Of a stretch of 36,432 nt of DNA, positions 27,627 to 36,008 are shown in pieces (position 1 is the stretch's first letter; every line of letters begins with the position of its first letter). The position numbers and the translations under genes were made by a program. The DNA comes from Desulfurivibrio sp. GTDB taxonomy: Bacteria > Desulfobacterota > Desulfobulbia > Desulfobulbales > Desulfurivibrionaceae. The notes under the pieces were generated by a model. That model saw only the letters and a list, made by a program, of their open reading frames with translations. It did not search any database and was not told the DNA's origin. The stretch covers positions 1 through 36,432 of the forward strand of contig VMSS01000227.1 in the NCBI GenBank assembly GCA_013791995.1, given 5' to 3'.

Positions 27627-27752
27627 TTACTGTTCAGCAGTGCCACAGATGCGCACCCCGCAAAGGGGTATAAACTCCAGCGGCTTGCGAATAGTACTAC
27701 TGCTACATGAGCAAGCCGATGACAACGCAGATGTGGCACTGATGGGCAGTTA
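27627..27752 (+). repeat. Dispersed structured repeat, copy D
   Basis: Closing stem ttactgttcagcagtgccaca/tgtggcactgatgggcagtta; inner stem cggcttgc/gcaagccg; GATGAC...CGCAGATG; upstream about 45 nt also resembles that of copy C. Confidence 0.78.
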
Positions 27753-27771
27753 CGATACGGTGCGGGAGCAG

Positions 27772-28533
27772 ATGGGACACGTGGCCATCGTTCTGGTCTC
27801 ACCGAAATTTGCGGAAAACATCGGCTCCGCGGCGAGAACCGCGGCAAACATGGGGATCGGTCAGCTCATTCTCGTCTGTCGGGAAATACCCGACCGCGAG
27901 ACAATGCTCAAACTGGCCACCGCCAAGGCGGCCCATCTCATCGACAATCTGGAGCACCATCAAGAACTGGGCGCGGCCTTGGCTCCCTTCGGCTGGGTGC
28001 TTGGCACCTCCGCCCGCCAGGGCAAAAAACGAACCACTGTCAACAGCCCCCGGCAGCTCATGAACGAGGTTCTGCCCCAGCTCAAAAACAACCGGGTCGC
28101 CCTGCTCTTCGGCCCGGAAGACCGGGGGTTGTCCAACGAGGAACTTCGCTACTGCAACCAGATCACCACCATTCCAACCGTGGATTTCTCCTCCCTCAAC
28201 CTGGCCCAGGCCGTGGCAATCCTTTGCCACGAACTCCATTACAGCGTCCTGGAAGCAATAAGCCGCAACACCTTTCCTGATCCAGCCCCCAAGCAGGGAA
28301 ACAAGAGCGAGTTGGAGTCCATGTTTGGCCATGTGGAAGAAGCGCTTACAACCATCGGCTTTTTAAAAAAGGGGGAGGATGAGTACTGGATGACGAGCAT
28401 TCGCCGGTTTCTGGGTCGAACAGGGCTGAAATCAAAGGAGATCAAGATCATCCGCGGCGTCTGCCAACAGCTGCTCTGGCACAACGATCAGAAGAATCCG
28501 GATAAAGACAAAAACAAAGAGAGCAGAAAATAA
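27772..28533 (+). CDS. TrmH/SpoU family RNA methyltransferase (TrmJ-like)
   Basis: VAIVLVSPKFAENIGSAARTAANMG, VALLFGPEDRGLSNEEL, SSLNLAQAVAILCHEL; start uncertain (GTG 27760 or ATG 27742 also possible). Confidence 0.9.
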   Translation: MGHVAIVLVSPKFAENIGSAARTAANMGIGQLILVCREIPDRETMLKLATAKAAHLIDNLEHHQELGAALAPFGWVLGTSARQGKKRTTVNSPRQLMNEVLPQLKNNRVALLFGPEDRGLSNEELRYCNQITTIPTVDFSSLNLAQAVAILCHELHYSVLEAISRNTFPDPAPKQGNKSELESMFGHVEEALTTIGFLKKGEDEYWMTSIRRFLGRTGLKSKEIKIIRGVCQQLLWHNDQKNPDKDKNKESRK

Positions 28534-28568
28534 GGGCCAACCACCAGTGAACCACTGGCAGTAGTCCC

Positions 28569-29525
28569 TTAAAACATGCGTTTCTTCCAGAGAACAAACC
28601 CGGCCAGACCGGTAAGCGCGATGGAGAGACCGAGCACGCCCCAAAAACCAAGCTGCTGGCCCAGGAATGGCACCCCCACGTTCATCCCCCAGAAGCTGGA
28701 GATCATGGTCGGAGTGGAGATCAGGATGGTGATGGAGGCGAGCAGTTTCATCACCTGGTTCAGGTTGTTGGAGATAACCGAGGTGAAGGCATCCATCATG
28801 CCGCTGAGGATATCGGAATACATCTGCACCATCTCCAGGGCCTGCCGGTTTTCGATAATGGCATCCTCAAGAATATCCTCATCCTCTTCGTACTGCGGCA
28901 GCAAGTGCTGCAGGGCGCTGTTCTTCCTAAGGCGCAGCAGCCGCTCCAGAACCAGTCCGTTGGAGCGCAAGGCCACCGTGAAGTAGGTGAGACCTTTCTC
29001 CATATCGAACAGCCTGAAAACCTCCGCATTATTCATCGATTTTCGCAGATGACGCTCGATTTCATCGGTCTGCCGGTTGATCTGATGGATGAAGCGCAGA
29101 TAGACCTTGGCGGTCTTGTAGAGGATCTGAAAAAGAAAGCGGGTGCGCTTGCCGGTGTTGTAATAGGCCGGCGCGCCTGGGCCGACAATATTTCCGGGCA
29201 GGATCTCGGTCTCTTCCAGGGAAACGGTAATGACCTGGTCCGGGGTCAGGATGATGCCCAGCGGCAGGGTGTCGTACATATCCGGCCCACGCAGCACCGG
29301 AAAATTGGTGAGCACCAGCATGCAGTTGTCTTCGATTTCTATACGGGAGCGCTCTTCCGAGTCCAGAGCGGCGCGGAGCAGATCTTCCGGCACTCCGGTG
29401 GCCTGAGAAACGCTGTTGATTTCGTCCGGCGTCGGGTTGACCATGCGGATCCAGGATCTTGGAACCGGCCCACTGTCGGTGACGATCTGCAGCTGATGGT
29501 CAAAGCGCTTGTACACGGTAAGCAT
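28569..29525 (-). CDS. corA: CorA family magnesium/divalent cation transporter
   Basis: C-terminal two TM helices with MISSFWGMNVGVPF (GMN motif). Confidence 0.93.
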   Translation of the reverse strand: MLTVYKRFDHQLQIVTDSGPVPRSWIRMVNPTPDEINSVSQATGVPEDLLRAALDSEERSRIEIEDNCMLVLTNFPVLRGPDMYDTLPLGIILTPDQVITVSLEETEILPGNIVGPGAPAYYNTGKRTRFLFQILYKTAKVYLRFIHQINRQTDEIERHLRKSMNNAEVFRLFDMEKGLTYFTVALRSNGLVLERLLRLRKNSALQHLLPQYEEDEDILEDAIIENRQALEMVQMYSDILSGMMDAFTSVISNNLNQVMKLLASITILISTPTMISSFWGMNVGVPFLGQQLGFWGVLGLSIALTGLAGFVLWKKRMF

Positions 29526-29819
29526 GTCAGTTCGCCTCCTGTTCGAGCGGAGTTTTGTCCGGCCCGCGCCGCAATATTATAGGCCGCCCACAGGCAAATC
29601 CGGAAATAATCTTGTCGTTTTGCAGGATTAAAGAGAAAAGATAAAGGGAAAAGGTGACAAGAAATCAGGGATACACAACACCCCGAGACAATTCAATCCT
29701 GCAAAAGCTCTTTACTTGGTTTTGGAAACCCGTGTCAATCGAAAAGCTGGGCTATCAAGGAGATGCGTGGAACTCCCCGCGCAAACCGAGACAAACATGA
29801 ACAGCATACGCTGTTGGCC

Positions 29820-29873
29820 AAAAAAAGGCGAGGAAAGTATCTTTTCACCGAAGTTGAAAATACTTTCCCCGCC
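29820..29873 (-). terminator. Rho-independent terminator downstream of the NosL/beta-barrel gene
   Basis: On - strand: GGCGGGGAAAGTATTTTCAA...TGAAAAGATACTTTCCTCGCC followed by T run. Confidence 0.8.
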
Positions 29874-29891
29874 TGGCTGGAAGCTTACTTC

Positions 29892-31199
29892 CTAATAATT
29901 GAAACGGTGCTTAAAATTCAGCATGGCCGTGGCCACATAGTCGGTGCCCACTCCATACAGATTCACATCCTCATAGAGCGGAAGACCATAGCTGCCATTC
30001 AGGCTGAAATTGCCGCCCATGGCTGAAAGAAAGCGCCAACTGGCAACACCGGTCAGGAGAACCGACCTTCCCCCGCTGTTCTGGACCTTGACGCCAAAGT
30101 TTTCATTCTTCCCGGTTTCGGTGGCATCCAGTTCCAAGCCAAGCATGAGATCGTAATTCGGTGTGTAATGAAGCGCCGCGCCGAGCTTGGTCACATCGCC
30201 GAAATCATAATCATCCCCGTTTTCGCGGTTGATCAGGTGGCTCAATTCCCCGTGCAGCCAGAAATCGCCAAAACGGAGCGAACCCAGCAGGCCCGCGCCG
30301 AGATTGACACTGCCGGTTCCCAATTGCAGCCCGGGCATCATGCGAAAGGCGGTGTCGAAATCGCCAGTGGGCAGGGTCATATTGCCCATCACGCTGATAA
30401 ACTTGCTGTAGTAATCGTCCCGCCACAGGTTGTAACCGAGCTTCAGATCGAGATCGGTAATCCCCTTATGCTTGGTGACTTTTTCGGTTCCACCCATCCG
30501 CATGTTTGAGGTCATGATCTTGTCGAGATCCGAGATTTTGGCGGTAACCGACAACCGGTCCGTAATGCCGTAATTTCCCATCAGCATGGGACCGGAGGCC
30601 TCCATCTTGGCGGGGACCATCGACGCGGTGGTGGCTGCCAGAAACTCGGCGGTGGAAACCTTGTCCGAGCCCATCATCAGATCATCCTTGACCATGGACA
30701 TATACCCCGCCCCAACGCTCACCGAGCCTTTTGGCGGAGGAACCGCCGAGTTGACCCGGTTCGGCATGGTCATGCCCATGGGGGAGATGGCCAGCAGAGC
30801 CTGGGAGAAGGTAAGCTCCTTGCCGCCGTGCTCGGCCATGAATTTTTTAGCCCCATCCTGATCGGCAAAGGCAATGATATTGGGAATCATGTCCGGCACC
30901 AGGTCGCTGCCAATGACGTAGACAGCCTCTTCCGCCGCGATCTCCTTGCCGCTCAGCCAGTCGTGCACCAGCACCGAGGCAAAACCCTCGACCCCACCCG
31001 CATCGGAAACCAGGCGCAGCATGTCGGCTCCGCCGCAGGTCTTTTCGACCCGGCCATCCTTGCTGGTAATTATTGCGCTGGTGCGCTGGTATTGATCGAT
31101 ATACATGCCGCACAGACGACAGCCCTCGCGCTCACCTGCCTGTGCCGCCGAGGCCAGCAGGAGTGCCGCCACCATAATAACTCCATATTTTTTATCCAT
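29892..31199 (-). CDS. NosL-like domain fused to an outer-membrane beta-barrel-like domain
   Basis: Signal-like MDKKYGVIMVAALLLASAAQAG; NosL motif CRLCGMYIDQYQRTSAII; C-terminal alternating barrel strands ending KHRFNY. Confidence 0.75.
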   Translation of the reverse strand: MDKKYGVIMVAALLLASAAQAGEREGCRLCGMYIDQYQRTSAIITSKDGRVEKTCGGADMLRLVSDAGGVEGFASVLVHDWLSGKEIAAEEAVYVIGSDLVPDMIPNIIAFADQDGAKKFMAEHGGKELTFSQALLAISPMGMTMPNRVNSAVPPPKGSVSVGAGYMSMVKDDLMMGSDKVSTAEFLAATTASMVPAKMEASGPMLMGNYGITDRLSVTAKISDLDKIMTSNMRMGGTEKVTKHKGITDLDLKLGYNLWRDDYYSKFISVMGNMTLPTGDFDTAFRMMPGLQLGTGSVNLGAGLLGSLRFGDFWLHGELSHLINRENGDDYDFGDVTKLGAALHYTPNYDLMLGLELDATETGKNENFGVKVQNSGGRSVLLTGVASWRFLSAMGGNFSLNGSYGLPLYEDVNLYGVGTDYVATAMLNFKHRFNY

Positions 31200-31365
31200 T
31201 GCGTCCCCTTGACGTGTTTGTGTTTCCGTGTGAAAAAAACTGAAGGGGCACGCTACCACAATGTTCCACGGGAATACATGCGACAAATTGTCGCAGCACT
31301 GGCACAGCAGGAAATGCATCGGTCAGGAAAAATTTATGGGATGGGTGAATGTTGGTGGTGCGGAT

Positions 31366-31413
31366 AAAAAAAGCGGAGTGTGTATGCCTCATGGAGACAT
31401 ACACACTCCGCTT
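31366..31413 (-). terminator. Intrinsic terminator-like hairpin (16-bp perfect stem)
   Basis: AAGCGGAGTGTGTATG / CATACACACTCCGCTT with 11-nt loop; T run follows on - strand. Confidence 0.75.
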
Positions 31414-31581
31414 CGGGATGCAAAAAGAAAACAGCGGTCGGAATGAGGCTCTTCCCGGACATTTCCGGGGACAGACAGGAGGCGTTTTGTCTGCCCTTGT
31501 GTCCAGGGTAACAGGCAATTCCTTGCGATTTTACCTGTAAAACTACCGGTTCACACTGTCCTGCTTTTCCGACCGCCCGGG

Positions 31582-31609
31582 AAAACGGGGCGAAAACATT
31601 CCCGCCCCG
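31582..31609 (-). terminator. Terminator-like hairpin downstream of small membrane-protein gene
   Basis: On - strand CGGGGCG...CGCCCCG followed by TTTT. Confidence 0.6.
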
Positions 31610-31630
31610 AAAACCTGAAACTCAACTCGG

Positions 31631-31852
31631 TTACATTCCGGTTACTGCGCCAAACCAGCTGGTGACGAGTGCAAGGGGGCCTCCCGCCGCGATGACCCCG
31701 GCAACAAGACAACTCACCGACCATGCGCCCACCAACCCAGCTGCCATTGCGCCCAAGCCGACTACTGCGCCCTGCATGATATCGGTGCCGATTCCGTCTG
31801 TTACCAACGCGTTGCTTCGTGTTTTGGTCCTGACCATCTGTCCATTTTTCAT
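31631..31852 (-). CDS. Small Gly/Ala-rich hydrophobic protein (73 aa)
   Basis: Shine-Dalgarno AGGAGG placed ahead of ATG; hydrophobic glycine-rich segment MQGAVVGLGAMAAGLVGAWSVSCLVAGVIAAGGPLAL. Confidence 0.75.
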   Translation of the reverse strand: MKNGQMVRTKTRSNALVTDGIGTDIMQGAVVGLGAMAAGLVGAWSVSCLVAGVIAAGGPLALVTSWFGAVTGM

Positions 31853-31890
31853 TTCGGGCCTCCTGAAAAAAAGTTGTGTTCTTACCTTCT

Positions 31891-31918
31891 ATTATAAGTA
31901 CTCCTGAATTCTGGTCAA
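31891..31918 (-). promoter_or_regulatory. Sigma-70-like promoter for the 73-aa gene
   Basis: On - strand TTGACC-N16-TATAAT upstream of the AGGAGG-ATG. Confidence 0.7.
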
Positions 31919-32058
31919 GGTATTTTTTTACATAAAATCAAGTAGTTACATGTAAACCGCAGGGGTGAGGATTGGCGTGAATAGCAGGAGGCAGGATATC
32001 AACACACAGAATATTCGGCTAATTATGACAATTGTGGTTGGCAGAACAAGGCAGGAGG

Positions 32059-32694
32059 TTAGAGTCCCTGCAGAGGACAGGCATCGCAGAGCGGATTGGA
32101 TTTTTTGCAATATTCCTTGGCGAGGCGAACAAGAAGAGCGTGGTACTCATTAAACAGCTGTGTTTCCGTGGGAAGTTTTCCCAGGAACAAATCCTGGATC
32201 TCCTCATACCCTGCGTCATCGGCGATGAGATCATGCCGGAGGAGAATGCGGTAGGTGTAAGCATCCACCACGAACACCGGTTTACCTGCGGCATACAGGG
32301 TGATGGAGTCGGCGGTTTCCGGGCCGATGCCCTTGACGGCCAGCAGCTTCTCCCGAAGGGTGGCGGTGTCCTGATCTAAAAAAGTATCCAGGTCCCCGCT
32401 GTCTTCGCGGATAGCGGCAAAAAGACCTTTGAGCCGTTTGGCCTTCTGGTTGTAATACCCGGAAGGCCGGATTTTCTCGGCAAGAATTTCAGTGGGCAAG
32501 GCTTCCAAGGCGGAAAAAAACAAAAGCCCCTCCCCCTTGAGCGCCTCGATGACCATGCTCACATTCCGCCAACTGGTGTTCTGGGTCAGGACCGCTCCCA
32601 GCATGATCTCGAAAGGGGTTTCCCCGGGCCACCAGTGCTGGGGGCCAAAATGATCGAAAAGACGGGTATGGATTTCTACAATCCGGTTGGTCAC
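32059..32694 (-). CDS. Endonuclease III-related HhH-GPD protein
   Basis: FEIMLGAVLTQNTSWRNVSMVIEAL; HhH LLAVKGIGPETADSITLYAAGKPVFVVDAYTYRIL; C-terminal CX6CX2C. Confidence 0.9.
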   Translation of the reverse strand: MTNRIVEIHTRLFDHFGPQHWWPGETPFEIMLGAVLTQNTSWRNVSMVIEALKGEGLLFFSALEALPTEILAEKIRPSGYYNQKAKRLKGLFAAIREDSGDLDTFLDQDTATLREKLLAVKGIGPETADSITLYAAGKPVFVVDAYTYRILLRHDLIADDAGYEEIQDLFLGKLPTETQLFNEYHALLVRLAKEYCKKSNPLCDACPLQGL

Positions 32695-32718
32695 GGTTTT
32701 GTTTGCATCCCTAAAGAA

Positions 32719-33051
32719 TCAATCGGAGCGCATAAAAAGGAAATAGATGGCAATGGCCAAGGCACCAACGAAGACTCCGGCCACGGGCAGAACCTTGCCC
32801 AACTGAAGCTGGCCGTTCACCACCAACCCCTGCATGTAACTGCTTCCGCTGAAAATCCAGAGGCCGAAACCCAGGCCTGTCATGACCAGGGTGTTCATTG
32901 CCTGCTTGTAGAGATTGTAGCAAATAAAAGCGCCAAAGGGGACCAGAAACCAGGTGTTCGTGAAAAGCCCCCCGGCATCCACCTCGCGGAACTGTTGCGG
33001 CACATTGGTGCTGTTGACGAAATCGACAATCTGCCCCAGGAATTCGGTCAT
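32719..33051 (-). CDS. Hypothetical membrane protein (110 aa)
   Basis: Compact ORF with several hydrophobic segments; no shadowing gene on the other strand. Confidence 0.6.
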   Translation of the reverse strand: MTEFLGQIVDFVNSTNVPQQFREVDAGGLFTNTWFLVPFGAFICYNLYKQAMNTLVMTGLGFGLWIFSGSSYMQGLVVNGQLQLGKVLPVAGVFVGALAIAIYFLFMRSD

Positions 33052-33127
33052 GGCGGTGCGTCCTCCCTCGTTGGTGATTAAGCCGTTACAGAATAATTAA
33101 AAAATGGGCGGTGCTCGCAGAGACGGC

Positions 33128-34429
33128 TTACTCCTGCCGATCCGGTGCGGTGGCCTGCTTGTACACCTTGATTGCGCAGTATGAACCGCACATACTGCAG
33201 GCATCGCCCTTGTAGGAACTTCCTTCTTCCCGGAAGCGCCTGGCTTTGTCCGGGTCGATGGACAGTTCGATTTGGCCTTTCCAGTCCAGATTGTTACGGC
33301 ACTTGGCCATGGCGATATCCTTGTCGATGGCACCGGGCAGACCCTTGGCAATATCGGCGGCATGCGCGGCAATACGGGAGGCCATGACTCCCTCGTGCAC
33401 ATCCTCGGCGCTGGGAAGTTTGAGATGTTCGGCAGGGGTGACATAGCAGAGAAAATCAGCGCCCGCCGCTCCGGCGATGGCGCCGCCGATGGCGCCGGTG
33501 ATATGGTCGTAGCCCGGAGCAATATCGGTGACCAGAGGACCCAAGACATAAAACGGCGCGCCCTGGCAGAGCTGCTTCTGGAGCAGGATATTGGCCTGGA
33601 TCTGGTTGAGCGGCATATGCCCCGGCCCCTCGACCATAACCTGCACCCCGGCCTCCCAGGCCCGCTGGGTCAGCTCGCCCAAATGGATAAGCTCCTGAAC
33701 CTGGCCCCGATCAGTGGCGTCGGCCAGACAGCCGGGCCGGATCCCGTCGCCCAGACTAAGGGTGACTTCGTGCTCCTTGAGGATAGCCAGCAACTCGTCA
33801 AAATGTTCGTACATGGGGTTTTCTTTTTTATTGTAGCTCATCCACTCGATGGTAAAAGAGCCGCCCCGGCTGACCACGCCCATGAGCCGCTTGTGATTGC
33901 GGACCCGATCCATGGTGGAGCGGGTGATGCCGGAATGGATGGTCATGAAATCAACCCCATCCTGGGCCTGCTGCTCAATGCCTTTGAACATCTGGGCAAC
34001 CGTGACCTCACCGATCTTTTTCTTCTGCTTTTCCACCACCTCGGCAATACTCTGGTAAATAGGCACGGTTCCCAAAGGGATGGGGCAGTTTTTCAGAATC
34101 TCGCGGCGGATCTCATTCAGCTCGCCGCCCATGGAAAGATCCATCACCGTATCGGCCCCGGCCTTGAGGCAGACACAGAGCTTTTGCAGCTCCTGGCTCA
34201 CCTCGGGATAATCCTTGGAGGAGCCGATATTGGCGTTGACTTTGGTGGACAAGCCTTTGCCCACCCCCATGATCTTGTCGAAGTGGTGATTTTTGTTCTT
34301 GGGAATGCAGATCGTCCCCTGAGCCACCCCCTGCATCAGGGCCTGGACCGTGATGTTCTCGTTTGCGGCACAATTTTCAAAAAGAGGGGTAATCGTACCC
34401 CTGATCGCTTCTTCTCGAATGCTCATCAC
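33128..34429 (-). CDS. ThiC-family radical SAM enzyme (phosphomethylpyrimidine synthase ThiC or paralogue such as BzaF)
   Basis: STKVNANIGSS, MDLSMGGELNEIRREIL, VTLSLGDGIRPGCLADATD, MVEGPGHMPLNQI, C-terminal DACSMCGSYCAIK cluster motif. Confidence 0.92.
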   Translation of the reverse strand: MMSIREEAIRGTITPLFENCAANENITVQALMQGVAQGTICIPKNKNHHFDKIMGVGKGLSTKVNANIGSSKDYPEVSQELQKLCVCLKAGADTVMDLSMGGELNEIRREILKNCPIPLGTVPIYQSIAEVVEKQKKKIGEVTVAQMFKGIEQQAQDGVDFMTIHSGITRSTMDRVRNHKRLMGVVSRGGSFTIEWMSYNKKENPMYEHFDELLAILKEHEVTLSLGDGIRPGCLADATDRGQVQELIHLGELTQRAWEAGVQVMVEGPGHMPLNQIQANILLQKQLCQGAPFYVLGPLVTDIAPGYDHITGAIGGAIAGAAGADFLCYVTPAEHLKLPSAEDVHEGVMASRIAAHAADIAKGLPGAIDKDIAMAKCRNNLDWKGQIELSIDPDKARRFREEGSSYKGDACSMCGSYCAIKVYKQATAPDRQE

Positions 34430-34562
34430 TCGTTCTCCGGTAACCCTCGGCGCAAGCCGACAGGTGTTGACAGTAAAATAAAGGGAAATTCAAGACGCAA
34501 AAACATACCAGCGGCCCCTTGAGAATGCAACGGAAATGTGTGGGAATACAGGGGGGGAAAGC

Positions 34563-35132
34563 CTATAACACCCCGTGTTCATGGAGAATTTTAAGGCCTA
34601 TACCAATAAGAACCAACCCGCCGACAATCTCGGCCCGGGCACCCAAGCGCGAGGCCGCCCCCAGCAGACAGCCCAGCCGCAGACCAAGGGCGGTGAGCCC
34701 CGAGGCAACCAAACCGATGATCAGGGCCGGAAGCCAAACACTTACTTCCAGCACGGCAAAACTCAATCCCACGGCCAAGGAGTCGATACTGGTGGCAATT
34801 GAAAGGGTGACGAGCATCCGTCCCCGGGTAGGGTCTGTCCCCTCGCCTGCCTCATGCTCCTCCCTGATCGCCTCCCAGATCATCTTGATCCCCACGAAGA
34901 AAAGCAATCCAAAAGCGAGCCAGTGGTCAAAGGTTTCGATATAGGATCGGACCGTAAGGCCGCCAAGCCAACCAAGGATGTTCATCCCGGCCTGGAAAAA
35001 ACCGAAATGGAAGGCCAGACGAAACAGTTGCCTGGAATTGACCTGGCACAGGCTGACTCCGGCGGCCAGGGCTACGGCAAAAGCGTCTACAGCCAAGGCC
35101 AGGGCAATAAGCAGGATTGTGGAAAATTCCAT
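34563..35132 (-). CDS. mntP: Putative manganese efflux pump MntP
   Basis: ALALAVDAFAVALAAGV and second copy LSIATSIDSLAVGLSFAV; six-TM layout. Confidence 0.92.
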   Translation of the reverse strand: MEFSTILLIALALAVDAFAVALAAGVSLCQVNSRQLFRLAFHFGFFQAGMNILGWLGGLTVRSYIETFDHWLAFGLLFFVGIKMIWEAIREEHEAGEGTDPTRGRMLVTLSIATSIDSLAVGLSFAVLEVSVWLPALIIGLVASGLTALGLRLGCLLGAASRLGARAEIVGGLVLIGIGLKILHEHGVL

Positions 35133-35337
35133 GGAATAGGCTGCGCGGATGTGGTTATGATAGGAATGATTCGGGTCGCGCCGCCAATTGACCATCTTTC
35201 TCCCTGGCTGGCAAGAAAAAAGCCCGCGACAAAAAAAGAGCGGAATTCCCTTCAAGGTTTGGTATCATTACCTTAAATTGCCATTACTTTTCTGCCTTGG
35301 CTTGTTGAAATTGCAGCACCCAAAAAGGTTGTGACTC

Positions 35338-36006
35338 ATGATTAAAATAATGCTGGTTGATGACCACGAAATGGTCAGAACAGGCCTGAAGTCCCTGCTT
35401 GAAACCCAACCTGATTTTCAGGTGGTGGGCGAAGCGGGCAACGGAATCGAGGCGTTGAGCAAGGTTGCCGAGATTGCCCCGGACGTGGTGGTGATGGATA
35501 TCAGCATGCCGCTGATGGACGGATTGGAAACAACCAAAAAACTCGTTGAACTGCACCCGGATTGCCTGGTCCTCGCCCTGACCGTGCATGAGGACAAACA
35601 ATATTTTTTCCAGATGCTCCAGGCCGGGGCCAAGGGATATCTCACCAAGGAGGCTGCCGCAGATGAACTGGTGGCGGCCATCCGTTCCGTGGCGGCCGGC
35701 AATGTCTATCTCTTGCCTGCCCTGGCCCGCTGGCTTCTCGAAGATTACAACGAACTGGCCAGCCAGGCCCAGGTTTCTTCAAACGGCACGGACCACACCG
35801 GCCTGAACGCCCTGACCATGCGGGAGCGGGAAGTGCTGGAACTGGTGGCCGAAGGCAATACCACCCCCCGGATCGGAGAAATCCTTACCTTGAGCCCAAA
35901 GACCATCTCGCGGCACCGGGAGCGGATCATGAACAAACTCAATCTGCATTCCACTGCGGAGTTGGTGAAATTCGCCATTCGAACCGGCCTGGTGAAAGCG
36001 GGCTGA
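35338..36006 (+). CDS. NarL/FixJ-type response regulator with LuxR HTH
   Basis: IKIMLVDDHEMVRTGLKSLLE...VVVMDISMPLMDGLE; LTMREREVLELVAEGNTTPRIGEILTLSPKTISRHRERIMNKL. Confidence 0.95.
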   Translation: MIKIMLVDDHEMVRTGLKSLLETQPDFQVVGEAGNGIEALSKVAEIAPDVVVMDISMPLMDGLETTKKLVELHPDCLVLALTVHEDKQYFFQMLQAGAKGYLTKEAAADELVAAIRSVAAGNVYLLPALARWLLEDYNELASQAQVSSNGTDHTGLNALTMREREVLELVAEGNTTPRIGEILTLSPKTISRHRERIMNKLNLHSTAELVKFAIRTGLVKAG

Positions 36007-36008
36007 AC

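Noticed and set aside
22666-27752. Structured repeats as integron attC sites
   Set aside because: Flanked by housekeeping genes in mixed orientation, no integrase, and no recognisable attC R/L core boxes (GTTRRRY arrangement).
33272-34522. 416-aa + strand ORF antisense to the ThiC-family gene
   Set aside because: Shadow ORF; the ThiC-family reading frame is unmistakable.
34430-34560. TPP riboswitch upstream of the ThiC-family gene
   Set aside because: No match on the - strand to the conserved CTGAGA and ACCTGATCTGG-like elements.
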